12,533 nucleotides of DNA from a bacterium (GTDB lineage: Bacteria; UBA9089; JASEGY01): positions 1-12,533 of the forward strand of contig JASEGY010000059.1 in NCBI GenBank assembly GCA_030019105.1, read 5' to 3'. A program made the translations under genes and the position numbers. How positions within the stretch are numbered: the first letter of the stretch is position 1; the number at the start of each line of letters is the position of its first letter. The notes below the pieces were generated by a model, which was given only the letters and a program-made list of their open reading frames with translations, did not search any database and was not told the origin of the DNA. Shown here piece by piece: positions 1-6,727 of the stretch.

Positions 1-83
1 AAGCCTAAACTCCAATTACAACCAACCCCAAAATCTTTTTCTTAAATACTATAGTAGCGGATGAACACCGACGTGCCAGTATA

Positions 84-116
84 TTGTATTATAATACAAG
101 ACAGTAATGTTGTCAA
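84..116 (-). promoter_or_regulatory. Perfect-consensus sigma-70 promoter with a palindrome over its -10 box
   Basis: Read on the minus strand, TTGACA (116-111) is followed by a 17-base spacer and TATAAT (93-88), a perfect match to the sigma-70 consensus. The -10 lies inside a perfect 16-bp palindrome, TTGTATTATAATACAA (84-99), a plausible repressor site. Transcription would start near position 81 and run off the left edge. No start codon with a ribosome site is visible in the remaining 80 bases, so the target is either a gene beyond the window with a leader or a small RNA. It lies downstream of dnaE and is not its promoter. That this is a promoter is very likely; the operator role is inferred from symmetry only. 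Confidence 0.75.
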
Positions 117-191
117 TATTTTTATTGTAAGCATTCAGGTATCAGGTGTCAGCAATCAGTTTAGGGATGGGGAAGAAGAAATGAGAAAGAT

Positions 192-3100
192 TTACAGCCC
201 GCTGCTGTACCACATCCCGCCTCCACCGACTATTTCCTCTATCTTACCGGCTAACTTTTGGTTAAGGACTACCTTGAGATGCGGTGAGGTGGAAGTAATG
301 ATCTCTCCATGATGGGGAGTGACTAAATGGAGATAAACAGGGGCATTACCTTTGAATTTAGTCAATACCCCTTTAAGTTTTAAAAGTATATCTTCCTCCA
401 AACCAGGAGTAGCCAGCCGGATATGGACTGCTTTGGCCAGATGCTGGTCAGCCTCTGAAATGGGGATGATCTGTTGAGGTTCTATCTTGGTTTCCTGTTT
501 TTCCCCCTTACGATTAACTTTCCCCTCGACCAGGACCATCCGATCAATGGCAATAGCGGGTTTGAATGCCTGGTAATCAAAGATAATCAATTCTGTGGTG
601 CCGGTTAAATCTTCGAGTCCAATATATGCCATCTGATTTCCACGCCTGGTTATTTGTTCTTTTACCGAGGTAATAATGCCGCCCACAGTCACCGAGGCGC
701 CATCCTGAAGTTCGGATAATTCAGAGCTCTGGCAGGTGGTGTACCGTTCCAGTTCCTGCTCGTACTTAGCCAGAGGATGCCCCGTGATATAAAGACCCAG
801 GACCTCTTTTTCCGCGGCCAGCAGTTCGTGTTCTGACCATTCCGGAACATCGGGGATGATTTTCCGGGTTTGATCAACGCCGGTTTGTTCCTCCATTAAA
901 TCAAAAAGGGACCTCTGGCCTGAGGCCTGCTCTTTCTGCCTGGCAGAAGCAAGACTAATGGCCTTATCCACGGCCGCGAGAAGACCCGTCCGGCTTGCCC
1001 GGCCTAAAGAATCAAAGGCGCCGCATTTGATCAGGCTTTCTATTACCTTTTTATTGACTAACCTGAGGTCTACCCGCTCGCAAAAGTTAATTAGATTTTT
1101 AAACTTGCCATCCTTCTCTCTGGTCAAGACAACAGAATTAATAGCCGAAAACCCAACGTTCTTAACAGCGGCTAAGCCAAACCGTATTTTACCCTCCACT
1201 ACCCTGAATTTGGTATAAGACTCATTTACATCCGGAGGAAGCACCTTCAGGCCCATCTTCTTAGCCTCTCTAATATAAAGATTGATCTTGTCCGTATTAT
1301 TCATTTCACTGGTCAGGAGAGCAGCCATAAATTCAACCGGATAATGGGCCTTTAGATAGGCTGTCTGATAAGCGATCAGGGCATAGGCCGCCGAATGAGA
1401 TTTATTAAATCCATACTCGGCAAACTTGGACATCAATTCAAAGAGATCATTGGCCTTCTGACCGGGTATTTTATTTGCCCTGGCCCCCTCAAGAAAGAGA
1501 CCACGCATCTTCTCCATTTTCTCCGGAATCTTTTTACCCATGGCCCTTCGAAGCTCGTCTGCCTGACCAAGAGAAAAACCCGCGACGCTGCTGGCTATCT
1601 GCATAACCTGTTCCTGATAAACAATAACCCCGCAGGTTTCCTTCAGGATGGGTTCAAGTTGGGGAAGGGGATAAGATATTTTGGTCTTGCCATGCTTACC
1701 TTTAATGAATTCGTCTACCATCCCACTGCCCAGTGGCCCGGGCCGATACAGGGCCACCAGGGCAATCAGGTCCTCAAAGCACTCCGGCCGCATCTTTCTG
1801 AGTAAATCCCTCATCCCTGAACTTTCCAGTTGGAAGAGCCCCAGGCCTGCCCCGCTGGAAAGAAGTTTATAGGTGGCTTTGTCATCCATAGGCAGGGTAG
1901 GCAGATCAATTGCGGATTGTTCGGATTGCGGATTGTCATCCACAGACTGGGCTGGCTGGCTCCGGGTTTCTTCAATAAGGTCCAAACAATCCTTGATCAC
2001 AGTCAATGTCTTAAGCCCCAAAAAATCCATCTTCAGGAGGCCAATTGCCTCAGCGCCATGCATATCATATTGAGTAGTAATACTCTTGCTCTTTTGATCC
2101 TGATAGAGGGGGGTGTAGTCGGTCAGCGGTTTAGGGGCAATGACCACGGCCGCCGCATGCGTAGAAGCATGCCTGGTTAATCCCTCCAGGGTGATAGCAA
2201 TATCAAAGAGCCTTTTGACCTTCGGGTCGCCTTTAACCATAAGCTTCAGTTCCTCTACCTGATTAAGGGCTTTTTTAAGGGTGATATTCAACTCGGGGGG
2301 GATCAATTTGGCTATTTTGTCTGCCTCAGAATAAGAAAGAGAAAGTACCCGGGCCACATCCCGGATGGCCGCCCTGGCGGCCATGGTTCCGAAGGTAATG
2401 ATCTGGGCTACCCTGTCTTTCCCATATTTCCCGGTTACATAGTCAATGACCTCGTCACGGCCTTCATCAGAAAAGTCAATATCAATATCGGGCATACTAA
2501 CCCGTTCAGGATTCAAAAAACGTTCAAAGAGGAGATTATACTTCAAGGGATCGATATCGGTAATTCCTAAACAATAAGCAACCAGGCTGCCGGCGGCTGA
2601 ACCACGCCCCGGGCCGACCGGAATACCTTTTTCTTTGGCATACCTTATAAAATCCCAGACAATAAGAAAATAGCCTACATAACCCATACGTTTAATGATA
2701 TTTAGTTCATGATTCAGGCGGGACCTGATTCCATCCGTTATTTCTTCGTATCTTCTCTTCAGGCCTTCTTCACAAAGCTTAGTCAAATAACTTTCCGGGG
2801 TCTCATCTGAGGGAACCTGGTATGGGGGAAGATGAAGCTTGCCTAATTCCAGCTCCAGATTACATCTCTGGGCAATATCAATAGTATTGGAAATAGCTTC
2901 GGGAACATCAGAGAAAAGCTCCTTCATCTCTTCCGCGCTCTTGAAGAAAAACTCAGAGGATGAAAATTTAAGACGGTTAGTATCATCCACATTTTTCCCG
3001 GTCTGAATACATACCAGGGCATCGTGGGCGGCAGCATGCCCGGAAACCAGATAGTGGGCATCATTGCTGGCCACTAAGGGGATAGAGAGATCACGACCCA

Positions 3101-3692
3101 TCCTGATCAATTCTTCGCTAACCTTATTCTGGGCTTCTATTCCGTGACGGTGGAGTTCCAAAAAGAAATTCTCTTTCCCAAAGAGGCCCTGATATTCCTG
3201 GGCGACTTTTCTGGCCTCCTCCAGTTTGCCCTTAAGGATAAGGTAGGGGATTTCTCCTTTTAGACATGCGGAAAAGGCAATCAAGCCCTGATTAAATTCA
3301 GCCAGAACCGCTTTATCCACTCGGGGTTTGTAGTAGAAACCTTCCAGATAACCAATGGAGGAGAGCTTCATCAGGTTGTGGTAGCCGGTCTCGTTTGCGG
3401 TTAAGAGGAGGAGATGAAAGGAGGCGTCACTTATTCCATAATTATTCGACTTATCCCTTCGATCATGGGGGGCGACATAAAGTTCGCAGCCAATGACAGG
3501 TTTTACTCCCCCGTGGGACATGGCCTGCCGGTAGAACTCAATTGCCCCGAACATATTGCCGTGATCAGTTATGGCCACGGCCGGCATCTTGAACTCATGG
3601 GCCTGTTTGATTAAATCAGATATTCGAATGGCTCCGTCAAGGAGGCTGTATTCGGTGTGATTATGAAGATGGACAAAATCAGCGTGGTGCAT
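192..3692 (-). CDS. dnaE: DNA polymerase III alpha subunit (DnaE1 type), complete
   Basis: Catalytic subunit of the cytoplasmic replicative DNA polymerase, 1166 aa, full length for the family. An N-terminal PHP domain (about 1-280) begins with HLHNHTEYS and keeps candidate metal ligands H10, H12, D43, H44, E70, H93, C143, D211 and H213, so a PHP proofreading exonuclease may be active. The polymerase core shows PGRGSAAGSLVAY (361-373) and the catalytic aspartates D402 and D404 in PDIDIDF and D556 in MDFLGL. QRSLF at 926-930 fits the internal sliding-clamp motif. An OB-fold nucleic-acid domain follows (about 1000-1080). The ATG at 3692 is preceded by GAGGAG and gives the canonical N-terminus. 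One oddity is a longer linker near residues 576-598, partly encoded by a CAATCCG repeat. No terminator is visible after the stop. Confidence 0.98.
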   Translation of the reverse strand: MHHADFVHLHNHTEYSLLDGAIRISDLIKQAHEFKMPAVAITDHGNMFGAIEFYRQAMSHGGVKPVIGCELYVAPHDRRDKSNNYGISDASFHLLLLTANETGYHNLMKLSSIGYLEGFYYKPRVDKAVLAEFNQGLIAFSACLKGEIPYLILKGKLEEARKVAQEYQGLFGKENFFLELHRHGIEAQNKVSEELIRMGRDLSIPLVASNDAHYLVSGHAAAHDALVCIQTGKNVDDTNRLKFSSSEFFFKSAEEMKELFSDVPEAISNTIDIAQRCNLELELGKLHLPPYQVPSDETPESYLTKLCEEGLKRRYEEITDGIRSRLNHELNIIKRMGYVGYFLIVWDFIRYAKEKGIPVGPGRGSAAGSLVAYCLGITDIDPLKYNLLFERFLNPERVSMPDIDIDFSDEGRDEVIDYVTGKYGKDRVAQIITFGTMAARAAIRDVARVLSLSYSEADKIAKLIPPELNITLKKALNQVEELKLMVKGDPKVKRLFDIAITLEGLTRHASTHAAAVVIAPKPLTDYTPLYQDQKSKSITTQYDMHGAEAIGLLKMDFLGLKTLTVIKDCLDLIEETRSQPAQSVDDNPQSEQSAIDLPTLPMDDKATYKLLSSGAGLGLFQLESSGMRDLLRKMRPECFEDLIALVALYRPGPLGSGMVDEFIKGKHGKTKISYPLPQLEPILKETCGVIVYQEQVMQIASSVAGFSLGQADELRRAMGKKIPEKMEKMRGLFLEGARANKIPGQKANDLFELMSKFAEYGFNKSHSAAYALIAYQTAYLKAHYPVEFMAALLTSEMNNTDKINLYIREAKKMGLKVLPPDVNESYTKFRVVEGKIRFGLAAVKNVGFSAINSVVLTREKDGKFKNLINFCERVDLRLVNKKVIESLIKCGAFDSLGRASRTGLLAAVDKAISLASARQKEQASGQRSLFDLMEEQTGVDQTRKIIPDVPEWSEHELLAAEKEVLGLYITGHPLAKYEQELERYTTCQSSELSELQDGASVTVGGIITSVKEQITRRGNQMAYIGLEDLTGTTELIIFDYQAFKPAIAIDRMVLVEGKVNRKGEKQETKIEPQQIIPISEADQHLAKAVHIRLATPGLEEDILLKLKGVLTKFKGNAPVYLHLVTPHHGEIITSTSPHLKVVLNQKLAGKIEEIVGGGGMWYSSGL
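1907..1936. repeat. CAATCCG tandem repeat inside dnaE
   Basis: On the coding (minus) strand three CAATCCG units plus a partial unit are embedded in frame within dnaE and encode part of a polar linker (about residues 586-595) just after the polymerase active-site segment. The same CGGATTGC-type sequence occurs upstream of the dnaE start at about 3714-3735. The linker appears longer than is usual for DnaE1, so it looks like a dispersed repeat tolerated inside an essential gene. Confidence 0.6.
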
Positions 3693-3775
3693 TTAAGTTC
3701 TCCTCTTCTCATTTCGGATTGCAGAATGCGGATTTTCGGGATGGTTCACCTTACTGTGATAGCTTGCGGCAGGTT

Positions 3776-3857
3776 GCCAGGTTCAAAGTTCGAGGTTCAA
3801 GGTTGGTCACCTTACGCTATTTGAACCGTGAACCGTGAACCCTGAACCTTGAACCCT
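3776..3857. repeat. Palindromic array of GGTTCAA-like units
   Basis: The left arm (about 3776-3804) carries AGGTTCAA-type units in tandem. After a spacer of about 16 bases, the right arm (3821-3857) carries GAACC-type units (TGAACCGTGAACCCTGAACC and so on) in the opposite orientation, so the single strand can fold into a long imperfect stem. It lies about 85 bp upstream of dnaE. No coding sequence overlaps it. Its function is unknown; it is one of four loci here with the same design and different unit sequences. Confidence 0.75.
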
Positions 3858-3970
3858 AAGGTTTCACAAGAAAATGGACGATTATGAACTGTCCCGGATT
3901 TTCTCATTTTCGGATTTGCGATAGTGTCTGTTCAGCCACTATATTTAGAACGCAGATTTCCAGGATTTCT

Positions 3971-4337
3971 TAATTTCTCCTGGTGGCCTACTTAGCTTGC
4001 CATTCGATTATTGCAAATCAAGAACTTAGAGCGATGGCACCCTATTTCTCGTCATTAAATGTCATTAAATATGATATTTAAGTATCCTCTTCAAATCTAT
4101 GGGTGTATCTGGTTGTAGGTTGTAGGTTGTAAGTTAACCGTCACACCAGCGAACTTACAACTTACAACTTACAACTTACAACAGATACCCATTAAATTTG
4201 AAGAGGATACATATTTAATTAGGATTTGGTCACCAATAATCCTTGCGGTGAAATGCTATCATATTGCAAATCAAGGAGTTGTACATCGAGTCATTTTGGC
4301 CCATCTATCAATTCAAGTAGGCCACCAGGTAATTTCT
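3971..4337. mobile_element. MITE-like element with 15-bp terminal inverted repeats and 8-bp target duplication
   Basis: The termini CCTGGTGGCCTACTT (3979-3993) and AAGTAGGCCACCAGG (4315-4329) are perfect 15-bp inverted repeats. They bound a 351-bp element with no credible ORF. Immediately outside, TAATTTCT occurs on both sides (3971-3978 and 4330-4337) as an exact 8-bp direct repeat, the signature of a transposition target duplication. Inside are a direct repeat ATTGCAAATCAAG (4010-4022 and 4263-4275) and a second, nested element. It is non-autonomous: no transposase is present, so it must have been moved in trans. Several IS families (for example IS1595, IS66, ISL3) make 8-bp duplications; the parent family cannot be assigned here. 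Confidence 0.85.
4074..4218. mobile_element. Second MITE-like element nested in the first, with its own 8-bp target duplication
   Basis: GTATCCTCTTCAAAT (4082-4096) and ATTTGAAGAGGATAC (4196-4210) are perfect 15-bp inverted repeats bounding a 129-bp element. It is flanked on both sides by ATATTTAA (4074-4081 and 4211-4218), an exact 8-bp direct repeat. Between the termini, tandem GTTGTAG/GTTGTAA units (about 4111-4135) face inverted ACTTACA units (4152-4182), so almost the whole element can fold into one hairpin. Its ends differ in sequence from those of the host element, but TIR and duplication lengths are the same. Confidence 0.85.
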
Positions 4338-4408
4338 CGCAAAGGCGTTGAACATCATCTCGGCCACTCTGTGGTTTAAATCTATTTGCACAGGTCGAGC
4401 TTTTTTAC

Positions 4409-4437
4409 TTGACTTGACCATTGCTATAAGCTATAAT
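4409..4437 (+). promoter_or_regulatory. Sigma-70 promoter for the helix-turn-helix gene
   Basis: TTGACT (4409-4414), a 17-base spacer and TATAAT (4432-4437) form a near-consensus promoter facing right. Transcription would start near 4444, leaving a leader of about 180 nt before the ATG at 4625. It is the only good promoter between the MITE-like element and this gene. Confidence 0.75.
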
Positions 4438-4480
4438 ATACCCACTACTGAACAAAGAGCATTGAGCCGCAAGAAGATAG

Positions 4481-4608
4481 AATTCGGTAAAAAGTGTAAA
4501 GCGATCTCCGGCTATTTTTAGGCCGGATGAAACGATGCCGAATTTGGTTATCGTTTGATACCTGAACGCTTACTCCATACCCGCATACCACCTGCCCAAT
4601 GAAGCAGG
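4481..4608 (+). promoter_or_regulatory. Structured 5' leader with a possible pseudoknot
   Basis: Within the leader, AATTCGG (4481-4487) can pair with CCGAATT (4538-4544), enclosing a CCGGC/GCCGG hairpin (4508-4526). ACGAT (4532-4536), inside that loop, can pair with ATCGT (4550-4554) outside it, giving an H-type pseudoknot. A third stem, CCTGC/GCAGG (4591-4608), ends directly before the AAAGGAGG ribosome site. I do not recognise a known riboswitch class. The pairings are read directly; regulatory function is inferred, and short stems can arise by chance. Confidence 0.35.
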
Positions 4609-4624
4609 AAAGGAGGTTGATAAA

Positions 4625-4993
4625 ATGCAAGAGGTTTTGACCCTAAAGGAGGCAGCCGACTTCTTAAGAGCTTCTCCTAATACTATCTACAACCTCATCA
4701 AGAAGCACGAAATCCCAGCCTCAAAGATAGGCAGACAGTATAAATTCACCAGACTTGAACTCCTCTCCTGGCTGGCAGAACATTCCCTTTACCATCGCAG
4801 CTACCTCAAGGAATACTTAGAGGCTATCTTCCAGGATGCCTGGGATGAGGATAAAGCAAAGGACGAACCACCCTGGAGCGATGAGCAGATAGTCGAGTTT
4901 GTCGAGTCCGTCCGAAAGAAGAAGGGATCAAGATACTCTCTCCATATCAATTCCGAAAGCTTTTATAATGGCAACCCCACCTCAGGCATCTGA
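4625..4993 (+). CDS. Excisionase-like helix-turn-helix DNA-binding protein
   Basis: A 122-aa protein whose residues 4-50 (LTLKEAADFLRASPNTIYNLIKKHEIPASKIGRQYKF...) are a classic excisionase/MerR-type winged helix (HTH_17 family): a helix-turn-helix followed by the basic IGRQYKFTR wing. Proteins of this type bind DNA as small regulators or recombination directionality factors. The remaining 70 residues are polar, with a PPWSDEQIVEFVESVRKKK segment and no recognised domain. The ATG at 4625 is set by AAAGGAGG eight bases upstream. It has its own promoter and structured leader. Its last 31 bp overlap, tail to tail, the DUF4126 gene on the other strand. No integrase or partner toxin is adjacent, so whether it acts as an excisionase, antitoxin or ordinary regulator is open. 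Confidence 0.85.
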   Translation: MQEVLTLKEAADFLRASPNTIYNLIKKHEIPASKIGRQYKFTRLELLSWLAEHSLYHRSYLKEYLEAIFQDAWDEDKAKDEPPWSDEQIVEFVESVRKKKGSRYSLHINSESFYNGNPTSGI

Positions 4994-5982
4994 TTTTCCC
5001 CTGTTTCTTGACTACGCCGGAATAAATCCTTTTTTATCGCCTCAATAATATTCCTCTGATGTTTGTAAAAGCGGACATCAAATCCTCTGTCAGTTTCAGA
5101 AGTAAAAAAAGAGATTTCATCGAATAACACGCCTTTACTGTCATGAACCTCCAGGTTTTTGACAGGCAGCCACGTGGTTGATTTGCCCCCAACGAGCACA
5201 CCTATCCGGTCCGGTTGTTCGACCAGAACAAGATGGGCTGACTTATTTCGCGGCACAGAGGGGACCATGCCTGTGGTTATTGGAACAGCCCAGACCAGGC
5301 GGTCCGCGCGGCCAAGCTGATTTCTGGCTTTTAATGGAAGGCTGCGGCCTAATTCCGCCTCCTCTTCTTCCTTTGATCCAAAGCTGAACAACTTAAAGAA
5401 GACGAATCGAATGGTCGCGATAATATGCCGGGCTAATTTGGGGGCGAGGTAAATAAATAATGCCAGGAAGAGGAGGACCAACACTGCCGAGATAATCGGG
5501 TGCTGATAAATAAGCACTAAGCCGCCAATTACTACCACGTCTTCGCCCACACTTACCGCAATGTTAGAAACCGGCTCAGGTGAAGTATTTATTGCCAGGC
5601 GGGCGCCGGCTTTTGTGGTATGGGCAGCCAGGGCTACTCCACCGCAAAGGAGGGCGGCTAAGACTTCCAGAGTCGGATCCGCCTCACCGAGAACCGTAAT
5701 AGCCAGAAAGGCAGCGCCCAGAGGCCGGACCGCGGTATGAACAGCATCCCACATAGAATCAACCCAGGGCACTTTGTCTGCAAAGAATTCCACAAAGTAA
5801 AGGAAACCGGAAACCAACAGGATAACCGGATGCCCTAATATTTCCAGTTGCTGCATTTCGGGACTCAGGGCAATCCAATCCAGGTTCAAGGATAGGCTGA
5901 GGGCAAAGACCGTGAGGTAAAGATTTATGCCCGCAAGAGCAGAAAGGCCCAGGGCAGTGGATAGCAACTGGAGTGTTTGCAT
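4963..5982 (-). CDS. DUF4126 family integral membrane protein
   Basis: A 339-aa protein. Residues 1-200 are hydrophobic and match the DUF4126 family: an opening LGLSALAGINLYLTVFALSL segment, then likely membrane helices near 51-68, 84-98, 105-121, 143-159 and 162-180, with conserved-looking WDAVHTAVRPLGAA and HTTKAGARLAINTSPEPVSN loops. The C-terminal 140 residues are soluble and charged, starting with KEEEEAELGRS. I do not recognise them, and they are longer than I expect for the family. The biochemical role of DUF4126 is unknown; location in the cytoplasmic membrane is clear. The ATG at 5982 has only a weak AAGAGAA ribosome site. The gene stands alone and overlaps the convergent helix-turn-helix gene by 31 bp. 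Confidence 0.88.
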   Translation of the reverse strand: MQTLQLLSTALGLSALAGINLYLTVFALSLSLNLDWIALSPEMQQLEILGHPVILLVSGFLYFVEFFADKVPWVDSMWDAVHTAVRPLGAAFLAITVLGEADPTLEVLAALLCGGVALAAHTTKAGARLAINTSPEPVSNIAVSVGEDVVVIGGLVLIYQHPIISAVLVLLFLALFIYLAPKLARHIIATIRFVFFKLFSFGSKEEEEAELGRSLPLKARNQLGRADRLVWAVPITTGMVPSVPRNKSAHLVLVEQPDRIGVLVGGKSTTWLPVKNLEVHDSKGVLFDEISFFTSETDRGFDVRFYKHQRNIIEAIKKDLFRRSQETGENQMPEVGLPL

Positions 5983-6004
5983 AACATTGTTCTCTTGAAA
6001 ATGA

Positions 6005-6093
6005 GGTAAATAGACTGAAGGCTGAAGGCTTTTAGGAACAATCTTCAGTCTTCAGCCTTCAGCCTTCAGCCTTCAGCCTTCAGACTATCTACC
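6005..6093. repeat. Palindromic array of CTGAAGG/CTTCAGC heptamers
   Basis: The left arm GGTAAATAGACTGAAGGC continues to 6030. The right arm (about 6043-6093) carries tandem CTTCAGC heptamers ending CAGACTATCTACC, the inverse of the left end. The right arm runs into the 3' end of the RpnS-thioesterase gene and supplies its last codons (LKAEG) and its TGA stop. As RNA from that gene it would form a strong stem at the 3' end. No U-run follows, so a classical terminator is not supported. Confidence 0.8.
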
Positions 6094-6575
6094 TGAATAG
6101 TTACCATTGCCTTCAATTCTGGAGGTAATCTTATAGGCCGGCCGGATTTATTCAAACAGGCTATCCGGGTTATTCCCTGAACGATGAGTCGTGGATCAGA
6201 TTTGCTTTTGACAGTATGCTCCAGGGTGAAGCTGGCCCGGCTGAGGTTGGTCAGCTTAGTTTCTATCTCAAGGATTTCTCCATATCCGGCGGGGGATTTG
6301 TAATCTATCTCTACCCTGACCACCGGGAAAAGTGTCCCCTGGGAGTGGTAGTCTGAAAGGGCTTCCAGTAGGCTCAATTCTCTAATTTCCTGCAACAAAG
6401 GGCCAACCGACTCAGCCATACCAGACCCGTAGCGTCGTTTTACCAGCCGGGCGAGCATTCGCCGTTCCGACTCCAAACCCTGCTGAAGACCCTCCTGGCG
6501 TCCTGCTTGGAGCCCTGCTTGGAGCCCTTCCTCCTTCCATTCCCTGGTCCATTCTTTAACCCGTTCGGCTAACAT
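6066..6575 (-). CDS. RpnS-like C-terminal domain fused to the C-terminal part of a hotdog acyl-CoA thioesterase
   Basis: A 169-aa hybrid. Residues 1-72 are nearly identical to the C-terminal domain of the rpn gene at 7438-8583: MLAERVKEWTREWKEEG, four LQxG/RQxG tetrapeptides, then a DUF4351-like RRYGSGMAESVGPLLQEIRELSLLE. Residues 73-158 are a YbgC/4-hydroxybenzoyl-CoA-thioesterase-type hotdog domain (LFPVVRVEIDYKSPAGYGE, then LEIETKLTNLSRASFTLEH, ending NKSGRPIRLPPEL). The first 35-40 thioesterase residues, including the usual catalytic D-x-x-GVVYYANY segment, are absent, so thioesterase activity is doubtful. The start is the ATG at 6575, preceded by GGGAGGTGA at good spacing; a TTG at 6593 is in frame but lies upstream of that site. 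The gene follows leuD and ends inside a heptamer repeat. It may be a functional stand-alone RpnS, a novel fusion or a decaying remnant. Confidence 0.75.
   Translation of the reverse strand: MLAERVKEWTREWKEEGLQAGLQAGRQEGLQQGLESERRMLARLVKRRYGSGMAESVGPLLQEIRELSLLEALSDYHSQGTLFPVVRVEIDYKSPAGYGEILEIETKLTNLSRASFTLEHTVKSKSDPRLIVQGITRIACLNKSGRPIRLPPELKAMVTIQVDSLKAEG
6477..6524 (-). repeat. Four-unit 12-bp minisatellite (LQxG/RQxG) in the fusion gene
   Basis: Four 12-bp units encode LQAG-LQAG-RQEG-LQQG. The paralogous position in the intact rpn gene holds fifteen units, so copy number has changed since the duplication while flanking codons stayed nearly identical. Confidence 0.85.
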
Positions 6576-6676
6576 ATTCTTCACCTCCCGCAATTCTGTT
6601 GATGGGAAAAAAGCTGTTTGTAACTGTGATCGTGGTCACGTTTCATCACTTTTTTTCGGATGCTCAGTGTAACTTG
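6576..6676 (-). pseudogene. 5' remnant of an rpn gene with a duplicated leuC tail
   Basis: From 6676 down to about 6600 this matches the leuC/rpn junction at 8611-8540 almost base for base. It includes the codons of the LeuC tail (YTEHPKKSDET then TGA, out of context here) and the rpn start, MKRDHDHSYKQLFSH. The match then jumps to the segment just before the internal RpnS start, so about 680 bp of nuclease domain is missing. CATC flanks both deletion points in the intact copy. The leftover frame is a 21-codon ORF (6581-6646) whose TGA overlaps the GGAGGTGA ribosome site of the downstream fusion, which could couple their translation. Confidence 0.75.
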
Positions 6677-6727
6677 ACGTCAGGATCGAGGTCGAGGCAA
6701 CTGTTGCGGAATAGAAGAACCTGCAAG

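Noticed and set aside
61..312. 83-codon plus-strand ORF overlapping the dnaE end
   Set aside because: It runs through the promoter palindrome and antisense to dnaE, and has no ribosome site.
1395..1805. 136-codon plus-strand ORF within dnaE
   Set aside because: Antisense shadow of a clear essential gene, without family similarity.
4445..4630. 61-codon minus-strand ORF opposite the helix-turn-helix leader
   Set aside because: Antisense to the structured leader; no ribosome site and no recognisable protein.
6005..6065. Rho-independent terminator of the RpnS-thioesterase gene
   Set aside because: A long stem is possible, but no T-run follows on the minus strand.
6005..6093. Heptamer arrays as CRISPR repeats
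   Set aside because: Units are contiguous with no unique spacers, and no cas genes are present.
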